Made by a program: the position numbers and the translations under genes. This document shows positions 54,729 through 62,711 of a stretch of 64,000 nt of DNA, piece after piece. Positions within the stretch are counted from its first letter, which is position 1, and each line of letters starts with the position of its first letter. The DNA is taken from contig JAVSGI010000003.1 in assembly GCA_032334235.1 (NCBI GenBank), forward strand, positions 62,001 through 126,000. The letters are read 5' to 3'. Below the pieces are notes generated by a model that had not been told where the DNA came from, did not search any database, and saw only the letters and a program-made list of their open reading frames with translations. Source of the stretch: Paracoccaceae bacterium Fryx2. Its GTDB lineage: Bacteria > Pseudomonadota > Alphaproteobacteria > Rhodobacterales > Rhodobacteraceae.

Positions 54729-55318
54729 CACAGCTTGCCCGTCTGTGCCCTCGGCCGTTCCGCCGGTTCGCGACCCGCGTGGCCGCGGTGTGGACCGACG
54801 AGTCGGGCAGCCCGGTCGTCGAGTTTGCGCTGCTCGCCCCCTTCTTCCTGCTGATCGTGACAGCCGCGTTCGATATCGGCCTGGTCATCCATGCAAGGTT
54901 CAATCTGGCCGCTCAGGTTTCGGCGGCCGCCAGCTACAGCCAGATGAAGGGTCTTTCGATCGCGGACGACGATGCTGCCGCTTTTGCGGGCGGGGTCGCA
55001 GCCGTCCTGTCGGCCGGCAGCACAAGCATGGAAGGGACGGTCATGCTCAACAACGCATCCCGCGCCACCGTGAAGAACGGAGTCGTGGCAACTGCGGATT
55101 CTGGCGGTGACATGGCGCAGTGCTACTGCCCGACACGCGTCGACGGCCGGATTCAGTGGGGCGGGGCGCGGACCTGCCGCGTGCCTTGCAGCGACGGCAG
55201 CGCCGCCGGCAGGTTCATCGAAGTGTCTGCAAGCACGCAATACATTTCGCTCTTTGGCGGTTACGGCATGACCGAAGATGGCTCGATCACGGCAAATGCC
55301 GTCGTTCGCCTTGAATGA
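54725..55318 (+). CDS. TadE-like pseudopilin
   Basis: A 197-residue protein with the TadE motif 'DESGSPVVEFALLAPFFLLI' and 'VTAAFDIGLVIHARFNLAAQ' (about 26-65): prepilin-type G/S cleavage context, Glu at position 5 and a hydrophobic helix. The C-terminus has four cysteines ('CYCPTR', 'CRVPCSD') that could form disulfides. ATG 54725 overlaps the TadG-like stop and its own stop overlaps the next start (ATGA both times), one coupled operon. Confidence 0.85.
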   Translation: MTQLARLCPRPFRRFATRVAAVWTDESGSPVVEFALLAPFFLLIVTAAFDIGLVIHARFNLAAQVSAAASYSQMKGLSIADDDAAAFAGGVAAVLSAGSTSMEGTVMLNNASRATVKNGVVATADSGGDMAQCYCPTRVDGRIQWGGARTCRVPCSDGSAAGRFIEVSASTQYISLFGGYGMTEDGSITANAVVRLE

Positions 55319-55749
55319 CCGCTAGCCGCGCGATAGCCCGAATCTGGCACTGCCGAAGCGGCACTGCGGCAATCGAGTTTGCCTTTGTCATCGGCCCCCT
55401 GATGCTGTTGATGTTTGGTGCCATCGAAGTGGCCCGCCTCGTCTGGGTGCGCAAAGCCATTGATGAAAGCGCGATTTCGGGCGCGCGCTGCATGGGGATC
55501 AAGGCTGCAGCCTGCGCCACGGCCGATCATGTCGACCCCGTCGCAACCAAGGCGCATATCCGCAAGCAGGCAGGTTCGTGGGGGCTTTCGCTTGCGTCAT
55601 CGATGATCGAACTGGACGAGGCCGCAGGTTGTGGCGAACCGACCGGCGGGTTTTCCAGCGTGATCATCAGCTACCAGTTCAACAGTGTCCTGACCCTGTT
55701 GACCGGCCCCCGGCTGTCGTTCGAAGCTTGCTTCCCCAATCAGGACTGA
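55315..55749 (+). CDS. TadE-like pseudopilin
   Basis: A 144-residue protein with 'RSGTAAIEFAFVIGPLMLLM' then 'FGAIEVARLVWVRKAIDESA' (about 14-53), the TadE signature with conserved Glu. Cysteines at the C-terminal side may be bonded. Minor pilins of this type initiate or tip Flp pili. Last gene of the plus-strand pilus set. Confidence 0.85.
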   Translation: MTASRAIARIWHCRSGTAAIEFAFVIGPLMLLMFGAIEVARLVWVRKAIDESAISGARCMGIKAAACATADHVDPVATKAHIRKQAGSWGLSLASSMIELDEAAGCGEPTGGFSSVIISYQFNSVLTLLTGPRLSFEACFPNQD

Positions 55750-56432
55750 CGACCGGTCGGGCCGGGCAATCACGCTGATCCGCAAAACATCCGGGCCCTT
55801 CTCCGCATGGGGGGGGGCAGAACGCGTCGGCCACCGCAAGGCGGCGCGACCGTGCGGGGCGACCGGCGATCCAGTCGATCACGGTTGCCGTTGGCGAAAA
55901 CCTTGCCTTGCCCGGCCGGCGAAATTGCCCCATCGTCGATGCCCGGGGAAGTTCGGCCTTGTGAGGCCCGGGGCTAGATGTATATTGAATGCATCATGTA
56001 CTGACGCCAAAAAGGGCCTGACGAGTCTGACATCCCTTTCGGGCATTCCTCTCGCGGCTTGGCTGCTGTAAAGACAGCCATCATCCGCGCCTCCCAAACA
56101 GCCAATTCCGGCAAAGCCGGATGTTGGCCTAATGCGCCTTGTAACGAAGGCTGAAACGGAACCTCCTCCTACGTCGTCGCAGATCGACCCCATGTGCGGA
56201 ACTCCGCGCGTCCCCGCCTGCCGAACACCGTCGCGGCATCCGGATGGCAAATCGGATCCCCTGGCATCGGGCCGTCACCCAGAAAAGCAGCAGAGACAAT
56301 CGAACACCAAAGACCCAAATGCGGCCGTCCGGCGCGAATTGCATGTCGAGGCACCCGGCACCCGAGCGACCTGCATCCGTCCGGCGAAGCGGCCGCCTTC
56401 GTCCGCTCATGTCGGCACGCGAGGTTCGACCC
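55750..56432. other. 680-bp gene-free stretch before the phytochrome operon
   Basis: Several frames are open but none has recognisable content. There is an imperfect dyad GATGTAT-N5-ATGCATC (55977-55995), a short AT-rich tract at 55980-56010 that may hold a promoter, and a 6-bp hairpin TCCGGC-AAA-GCCGGA (56107-56121). A nine-G run occurs near 55810. Confidence 0.45.
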
Positions 56433-57143
56433 ATGATTGCCGACGATGGCGCAGTGCGCGCGGGCCGCGCCTTTCCGACTCCGCTCTCGGGGGAATTGCG
56501 GGCGCGGACGGCATCGCTTCACGATCAGGCCGAAGTCCTGCTCGGGTTGCCCGACAGCATCGGCGGCAGGGGCGAGTATGCCGATTGGCTCGGGCATTTC
56601 TTGGCCTTCTACCAACCTCTGGAACGCAACCTGGGCGCGTTCGACGAATGGCGCGTTCTGGCCCCCTTCCCCCCCGACTCCGAGCATTCCCGACGGCTGA
56701 TCCGCGACCTTGAAGCACTGGGCTTCGACAGCCGGGCCATGGCCCGCCTTCCCGATGCCCCATGTCCGACGCTAAAGACCTTCGCGCAGGCCCTGGGCGC
56801 GCGCTATGTCCTGGAGGGGGCGACCCTTGGGGGAAAGGTGATCCTGCGGGAACTGCAGGCGCGGATGGGCCCCGAAATTGCCGGAGCCACGGCCTTTTTC
56901 GGGGGCGGCGAGCCTGCCAAGTCATCGACCTGGCGCGTGTTCAGGTTGGCCGTCGATCGCTATGGCGCACAGCGCACGGAGTGCCGGGAGGATGTGCTGG
57001 CGGGGGCCGAGACGACGTTTCGCGCCTTGCTGGAGTGGTTTGAACCCTTCGTCACGGACAAGAGCCCCCTGCGGCGGAAACAGCCCGAACACGGAAAGGC
57101 CGGATCGACCGACGCATCCGGCCCCGAAGGAGCCTTGAAATGA
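56433..57143 (+). CDS. bphO: Bacterial heme oxygenase (BphO-like)
   Basis: A 236-residue biliverdin-forming heme oxygenase. 'LRARTASLHDQAEVLLGLPD' contains the expected axial histidine in the H-D-x-x-E pattern; 'DWLGHFLAFYQPLERNLGAF' and 'LGARYVLEGATLGGKVILRE' are the distal-side signature of phytochrome-linked oxygenases. It makes biliverdin, the chromophore of the downstream phytochrome. ATG 56433 is chosen (GAGG 8 nt upstream); the frame opens upstream without homology. Its stop overlaps the phytochrome start (ATGA). Confidence 0.88.
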   Translation: MIADDGAVRAGRAFPTPLSGELRARTASLHDQAEVLLGLPDSIGGRGEYADWLGHFLAFYQPLERNLGAFDEWRVLAPFPPDSEHSRRLIRDLEALGFDSRAMARLPDAPCPTLKTFAQALGARYVLEGATLGGKVILRELQARMGPEIAGATAFFGGGEPAKSSTWRVFRLAVDRYGAQRTECREDVLAGAETTFRALLEWFEPFVTDKSPLRRKQPEHGKAGSTDASGPEGALK

Positions 57144-59977
57144 TCATTGCAATGCCTCCGGGCAACCCGACGAACCTGGACCGTTGCGAGCGGGAGCCGA
57201 TTGCTACCCCCGGCGCTATCCAGCCGCACGGGGCTTTGCTCACGGCGGTGTGGGACAGCGGGCTGATCGCCCATGCCAGCGCCAACCTTGACAGGATTCT
57301 CGGCGCGTCGCCGGCTTCCGTCCTTGGTCAGCCGATCGACAGGGTGATCGACGGTCTGAACGATCTCCGGCAGCGCGGGATGCTGCCCGGATCGCAGGCC
57401 CTGCCATCAACGGGCCATCTCCGCGATCCGCAAGGCAGGCCCTTGCAGATGCACGCCTTCCGGTCGGGCCGCTATCTGTGCGTCGACATCGAAGTGATCC
57501 AGGCGACCGCGCAAAGAATGCAGGTCGGCCTTGCGCAGACGATCATCGAGAGCTTCGCCACCGCGCAGACGCAGACCGACCTCTGCGCACTGGCCGTGCG
57601 TGGGCTGAAGGCGGTGACGGGTTACCATCGGATCATGGCCTACCGCTTCGGCGCGGACGGTCATGGCGAGGTGATTGCCGAAGCGTGCAATCCCGGAATG
57701 GTGCCCTACCTCGGCCTGCGCTACCCGGCCTCGGACATTCCGCAGGTCGCGCGGGCGCTGTACCTGCGCCAGCGCGTCGGCGCGATCGCGGATTCCTCCT
57801 ACCTGCCCGTTCCCCTGCTCGGGCATCCCGACCTGGACGACGGGGTGCCGCTGGACCTGACGCACAGCGGCCTGCGCAGCGTGTCGCCGGTCCATCTGGA
57901 ATACATGCGCAACATGCAGACCGCCGCGAGTCTGACCGTCGGGCTTGCCGATGGGGGCAAGCTGTGGGGAATGCTGGTCTGCCACCACATGACCCCCAGG
58001 GTGCCCGACCCGGAACAGAGATCCGTGGCAGGCATGATCGGCCAGGTGGTTTCGCTGATGCTGGGCAGCCTGGGCGAGACGGAAACCGCCCTGCAGAAGC
58101 TTGGCCGGCAAGCCATCCTCACCGCGCTGGTGGAAAAGCTCGGGGCGCCGGGCACGCTGCCGGAGGCATTCGCAGGTGCGCAGGCCGATCTGCTGGGGCT
58201 TGTCGATGCGGCCGGCGCGCTGGTCCGCCTGTCCGGGACCACCCTGCGCCTTGGCGTTCTGCCCCCGCCCTGCGTGGTCGAAAGGGTGCTTCCGACGCCC
58301 CTGCCGGGGCCGGCGGCGGACCCTCTCGCCCTGGATGACCTCGGGCTGCGCCATCCCGACCTGGCACCGTCCGTGGCCGACGGGGCGGGTGTGATGGTTC
58401 TACCGCTGGCATCCGGCGGCAGCGACCTGATCGCCTGGTTCAGACCGGAACAGCGGCGCACCATCACCTGGGGCGGGAACCCGGCCAACCACGCAAAATG
58501 GGATCCGGACCTTGGCCGGATGACCCCCCGCGCCTCCTTCGCCGCGTGGAAGGAAACCGTTTCCGGCCGGTCCAATCCCTGGACGATGGCCGATCTTGCC
58601 CAGGCACAGGCCCTTCGGCAAGCGGTTGCAACCGAGATGGCACAGCGCGACAGCGCCGAACTGGCGAAATTGCGTCATTACGATCCGCTGACCGGCCTTG
58701 CCAACCGAAGCCTGCTGCAGGAAAGGCTGACCGCCTTGCTGGCGGAATCCGGGGCGGGCGCGGCGCTGCTGTTTCTCGATCTCGATCGCTTCAAGGCCGT
58801 CAACGATTCCATGGGGCATGGCGTGGGCGATGCGTTGCTGGTCGAGGTCGCGCAGCGGCTTTCGGCCGCCGTGCGCCCGGATGATCTGGTGGCCCGGCTT
58901 GGCGGCGACGAGTTCGTCGTGCTCTGCTCGGGGCTGGACCACGGCGATGTCACCCGGCTTGGCGAGCGCCTGCGGCACATGATCGACCAGCCGTTCGAGA
59001 TCGCGGGCCGCTGGTGTCATGTGTCCGCCAGCATCGGCGTCGCCAACACGGCCGACCTGGGAAACCTTGATCTGGTGCAGGCGGCCGACATCGCCATGTA
59101 TGCCGCCAAGCAGGTCGGCGGCAACCGCAGCCAGGTGTTCGAGCCGGAGCTTCATGAAGTGGCAGCGCGGCAGGTGACGTTCGACCGCGATCTGCGCGAT
59201 GCGACCGGGCGCGACCAGTTCAAGCTGGAATATCAGCCGATCTTCGCCCTGGCCGCGAAGGGAAAGAGGCTGAAGGGGTTCGAGGCGCTCTTGCGCTGGG
59301 AACATCCGCAACAGGGCACGCTGCTGCCTGACCAGTTCATTCCTATGGCCGAAAAACTGGGCCACATCCATCCGATCGGAGACTGGGTGATGGCGACGGC
59401 GGTCCGGCAGGCGCTGGCCTTGCGCACGGCCTGCCCCGGCCTCGATCTCAAGATCTACGTCAACGTCTCGCCGTTGCAACTCGCCCACCCCGGGTTTCTT
59501 TCCGGGCTGCTGGATCTGCTGCAAAGCGTTCCGGCCTTTCCGCCGCAGGCGCTTTGCATCGAGGTCACCGAAAGCGTCGTGGGCGACACGAACGTGGGAG
59601 ACATTCTCCGCCAGATCTGCGCGATGGGGGTGCGCGTCGCAATCGACGATTTCGGCACCGGCTTTTCCTCGCTTTCGCGCATTCGCTGCCTGCCGGCCCA
59701 TGAGGTCAAACTCGACCGAAGCTTCCTGAACCAGCTGTCCATGGACGACAAGTCGGGCAAGTTCCTCGGCATCCTGAACGCCCTGATCCACTCCGCGGAC
59801 ATGAGCGTCGTCCAGGAGGGCATCGAGACAGAGGCCCAGCTTGACTTCGTGCGTGCCGCGGGCGCCGATCTGGTTCAGGGCTACTTCCTGTCCCTTCCCC
59901 TGTCCATCGACGAGGCGACGCAGCTAGCCCGCCAGCATGGTCAGCAATCGATGGCCGAACGGAAAGCTGCGACCTGA
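57140..59977 (+). CDS. bphG: Bacteriophytochrome with GGDEF and EAL domains
   Basis: A 945-residue photoreceptor. The biliverdin-binding cysteine is C16 in 'LDRCEREPIATPGAIQPHG'; the PAS domain is about 10-120, GAF about 140-310 with 'RYPASDIPQVARALYLRQRV' and 'SPVHLEYMRNMQTAASL', PHY about 320-510. GGDEF is 'RLGGDEFVVLCSG' (about 587-600), with intact GG(D/E)EF; EAL is 'GFEALLRWEHP' (E715) plus 'NVSPLQ', 'EVTESVV', 'AIDDFGTGFSS' and 'VQEGIETEAQ'. Red/far-red light should set c-di-GMP levels. In R. sphaeroides the counterpart BphG1 is bifunctional. The neighbouring tad pilus genes are plausible targets. Confidence 0.92.
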   Translation: MIIAMPPGNPTNLDRCEREPIATPGAIQPHGALLTAVWDSGLIAHASANLDRILGASPASVLGQPIDRVIDGLNDLRQRGMLPGSQALPSTGHLRDPQGRPLQMHAFRSGRYLCVDIEVIQATAQRMQVGLAQTIIESFATAQTQTDLCALAVRGLKAVTGYHRIMAYRFGADGHGEVIAEACNPGMVPYLGLRYPASDIPQVARALYLRQRVGAIADSSYLPVPLLGHPDLDDGVPLDLTHSGLRSVSPVHLEYMRNMQTAASLTVGLADGGKLWGMLVCHHMTPRVPDPEQRSVAGMIGQVVSLMLGSLGETETALQKLGRQAILTALVEKLGAPGTLPEAFAGAQADLLGLVDAAGALVRLSGTTLRLGVLPPPCVVERVLPTPLPGPAADPLALDDLGLRHPDLAPSVADGAGVMVLPLASGGSDLIAWFRPEQRRTITWGGNPANHAKWDPDLGRMTPRASFAAWKETVSGRSNPWTMADLAQAQALRQAVATEMAQRDSAELAKLRHYDPLTGLANRSLLQERLTALLAESGAGAALLFLDLDRFKAVNDSMGHGVGDALLVEVAQRLSAAVRPDDLVARLGGDEFVVLCSGLDHGDVTRLGERLRHMIDQPFEIAGRWCHVSASIGVANTADLGNLDLVQAADIAMYAAKQVGGNRSQVFEPELHEVAARQVTFDRDLRDATGRDQFKLEYQPIFALAAKGKRLKGFEALLRWEHPQQGTLLPDQFIPMAEKLGHIHPIGDWVMATAVRQALALRTACPGLDLKIYVNVSPLQLAHPGFLSGLLDLLQSVPAFPPQALCIEVTESVVGDTNVGDILRQICAMGVRVAIDDFGTGFSSLSRIRCLPAHEVKLDRSFLNQLSMDDKSGKFLGILNALIHSADMSVVQEGIETEAQLDFVRAAGADLVQGYFLSLPLSIDEATQLARQHGQQSMAERKAAT

Positions 59978-60331
59978 CCTCCTGGGCTTGTCGCTGGCGC
60001 GGGATTGGCACGGGCCTTCGCTGGAATGCCCTCCGGATGTGAAGGTTTGGCGGCCGAGACCAACCCATCGCAACCGCCGCGGCACCGGTGGCGCCGAGGT
60101 CAGGAAGGCGCTGACGTGCCGCACCGGCCCGCTCGTGCTTCACGCCGGCAACGGCAACCCGATGAAGGCGGTGAAGGCGGCGCAAAGTCATTTCCACCGC
60201 TCAACCGAAAGTAGCAATATCAATGTGGAGTGCGTCCAGCTAGAACTGGATGACGGGGATCCGCGCTGGACCCGACATTTCAAGCCACTTGCGACAAGCG
60301 ATTCAATCCAATCTCCCAATTGGAAACCGCC
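59978..60331. other. Gap with a possible IS3-family transposase remnant
   Basis: In the plus frame 'GPLVLHAGNGNPMKA' (about 60123-60167), preceded by 'GGAEVRKALTC', resembles the IS3-family OrfB segment 'PLVLHSDNGSPMKG', with the catalytic Asp changed to Gly. No other part of a transposase is found. The right part (60230-60331) is the leader of the Crp/Fnr gene. Confidence 0.35.
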
Positions 60332-61156
60332 ATGCCGACCTGTGACAATCCGCTGACGCGAAAGCTCTCTGCCTTTGTCGCCCTGTCGGGCGAGGAACTG
60401 GAGGCTCTTGCGCGCCTTCGACGTTACCCCCGAACCTTTCGGGCCCGGCGCGAGATGATCCATGAAGGGCAGAAACCCCATTCCGCCTTCATTCTGGAAT
60501 CGGGCTGGGCCTGTTCGTTCAGGGTGCTTCCCGGTGGAGAACGGCAGATCATAGATTTCCATGTTCCCGGCGACATTCTGGGGCTGCGCAGCATCCTGTT
60601 CCGCACACTGGACCACAGCGGCGAAGCTGTCACACGCATCAAGGCATCAGAGGTGCTCCTTTCCGATATTCTCGCCAGCTTTTCTCAGACGCCACGCCTT
60701 GCAACCGCCGTCTTGTGGGCTGCGGCGCGCGAAGAGGCAATACTGGTCGAACATCTCGTCAATCTTGGTCGCCGCTCGGCGGATGTGCGCGTTGCCCACT
60801 TCCTGCTTGAACTGGGCGCACGGCTGGAACTGGTGGGGATCGGTGACGAGAGGGGCTTCGACTGCCCCCTGACACAATACTATCTTGCCGATGCCCTTGG
60901 GCTGAGCCCTGTGCATGTGAACCGCACCTTGCGACGCCTGCGCGAAATGGGTCTGGTGACGTTCCAGAAGTCGCGCGTAAGGTTCGACAATCTCGTCGCG
61001 CTTCAGGATTTCGCCGGCTTCTCGCCGGATTATCTCGATCATGACCGGCCCCTTCTGCAGAACGCAGCCCCACCCGGCGAGCTCGCGGCCGAAGCAGCCC
61101 TGATCGCCGCGCGCGGATCAGGTGCAAGTCGTGGCGGGGGGTTTGCCGAGCATTGA
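60332..61156 (+). CDS. Crp/Fnr-family transcriptional regulator
   Basis: A 274-residue regulator. The cNMP-binding fold covers about 15-135 ('[20 protein letters not shown]', 'GGERQIIDFHVPGDILGLRS'), and the C-terminal winged HTH is 'LTQYYLADALGLSPVHVNRT' and 'LRRLREMGLVTFQKSRVRFD'. No FNR-type cysteine cluster: only one cysteine near the start and one in 'GWACSF'. The C-terminus is extended by about 40 residues rich in Ala/Gly. ATG 60332 follows a GGAAACCGCC. Ligand unknown; single gene after the phytochrome. Confidence 0.85.
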   Translation: MPTCDNPLTRKLSAFVALSGEELEALARLRRYPRTFRARREMIHEGQKPHSAFILESGWACSFRVLPGGERQIIDFHVPGDILGLRSILFRTLDHSGEAVTRIKASEVLLSDILASFSQTPRLATAVLWAAAREEAILVEHLVNLGRRSADVRVAHFLLELGARLELVGIGDERGFDCPLTQYYLADALGLSPVHVNRTLRRLREMGLVTFQKSRVRFDNLVALQDFAGFSPDYLDHDRPLLQNAAPPGELAAEAALIAARGSGASRGGGFAEH

Positions 61157-61509
61157 CGCACAGGCGGACCGGCGGGCGCTGCCGATGGCAAACCGGCCAC
61201 GGGCCGAACGCGGGCGCCTGCGCATCCCCGCAATGGCGCGGGTCCGGCAGGCGCCCGATACCATCCGGCCTGCCACCCCCGACGACCGCACAGGCGGCGA
61301 CGGTCTTTGCGCCCGGATGCCGGGCTTGAGGGGAATCGCCGCAAGCCCCGTCAGGGCAGGGTTCAACATGGCCGCACAGCCGGTCCCCGATCGGGGCTGG
61401 ACGAGGCGCGCCATTGCGCGTTACTGTTCCAACCGGAGATTCCCGGCGCGATTGCACACCGGAGGTTCGCCACTACCATGTGACTGAAAATTTCGAAGGA
61501 TACCCAGCG
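61157..61509. other. Gene-free stretch before the cold-shock gene
   Basis: No recognisable coding frame. The right part should carry the promoter and 5' leader of the cold-shock gene; an AGGATACC lies just before its start. Confidence 0.4.
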
Positions 61510-61716
61510 ATGGCCAAAGGCACCGTGAAATGGTTCAACAGCACAAAGGGCTTCGGCTTCATTGCCCCGGAAGGCGGCAAGAATGACGTGTTCGTCCACA
61601 TCTCCGCCCTTGAGCGGTCAGGGATCAGGGAACTCGCAGATGGGCAGGCCATCACGTTCGACATCGAAGCGGGCCGCGATGGCCGTGAATCGGCGGTCAA
61701 CCTGAAACTGGCCTGA
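61510..61716 (+). CDS. Cold-shock domain protein
   Basis: A 68-residue single CSD protein: 'MAKGTVKWFNSTKGFGFIAP' contains RNP1 (KGFGFI) and 'DVFVHISALERSG' RNP2 (VFVHI). These proteins bind single-stranded RNA/DNA and relieve RNA structure. ATG 61510 is preceded by AAGGA at about 10 nt. A single gene. Confidence 0.95.
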   Translation: MAKGTVKWFNSTKGFGFIAPEGGKNDVFVHISALERSGIRELADGQAITFDIEAGRDGRESAVNLKLA

Positions 61717-62179
61717 TGAGACTGCGGGCGATGATGTCTGTGACTTGTCCTTGTCGCCTGCGATTCTTCCCCGACGCATGAGGCACGGGTCGTCCTGACC
61801 AAAGGAAGCGGGCCCGGCCTTGCGTTCACAACTGTGGAACGGATGGGCGGCCCTGCCGCCTGGCCCGCGCGCGGGGGGTGACAGATGGCCGGGTCGGCAG
61901 TCACCGATCCGCCGACACGCGCCTGCGCCGGGGAGAGTCGGCGCAGGTACCCTTAGCGGGGCGCGCTGCGTCGGCGCTGCTTGTGACGGTCGTGTCGCCC
62001 GCTTCGAACCGGCCCGCACGGCCCTGGCAGGAATGCGATTGCGGCCCGGATGATGAAAGACGGCATTGCGGGCGGTTTCGGACCGGGCAAGCGCCGGGCA
62101 GCCTGCATTTTGCGTTGCCACCAGGCGCGCTCGCGTAAAGTCAGATCTCCGCCACGGCCTTTGCCAGAAGGTCTCGCAC
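61717..62179. other. Gene-free stretch between cold-shock and DUF302 genes
   Basis: Frames in this interval are open because of high GC but none shows a recognisable domain or a ribosome site. No strong hairpin seen. Confidence 0.4.
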
Positions 62180-62527
62180 CTAGGCTGCGACAAGCTGCAG
62201 GTCCGGATTGTCGATCGCCTGCATCGAGGCCGCGGGGTCGATTGCGCTGACCTCGATGCCGCCGTCAACCTCGCGCAGGATCACGTTGCAGGGCAGCATG
62301 GCGCCGACCCGCGGTTCGATCCCGATCGCCTGGTGGGCCATCCTGGGGTTGCACGCCCCGAGAATGCGATAGGATGGCATATCGACATCCAGCTTTGCCT
62401 TCATCGTTGCCTTGACATCGATTTCGGTCAGGATGCCGAAGCCGTTGGCGGCAAGGGCCTTGCGCGTGCGGGCATCGGTGTCTTCAAAGCTTGCTCCGGC
62501 GAACAGCCGGTTGATCGTGTAGCCCAT
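62180..62527 (-). CDS. DUF302-domain protein
   Basis: A 115-residue DUF302 protein: 'ALAANGFGILTEIDVKATMK', 'PSYRILGACNPRMAHQAIGI', 'VGAMLPCNVILREVDGGIEV'. The family forms a compact alpha/beta fold of unknown reaction; 'LGACNP' and 'LPCN' hold the two conserved cysteines, suggesting redox or metal contact. ATG 62527. It lies 184 bp after the dihydrolipoamide-dehydrogenase-like gene on the same strand, which supports a redox link. Confidence 0.88.
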   Translation of the reverse strand: MGYTINRLFAGASFEDTDARTRKALAANGFGILTEIDVKATMKAKLDVDMPSYRILGACNPRMAHQAIGIEPRVGAMLPCNVILREVDGGIEVSAIDPAASMQAIDNPDLQLVAA

Positions 62528-62711
62528 GGTCGTCTTTCCCTTTCGTTTGATTGGCTCGGGTTCATGATCGTGGCGAAAGGGATACGGGCGAAAGCCGACA
62601 TGTTCCGGCGTCAGCCTTCCCTGTTCCGAGCCGCCGCACAAAGCTCCAGGCGTCCACAGGACCAACGCCGGAACCGCCGGGGCGGTTCCGGCGGTCAGGC
62701 TCGCCGCTCCG

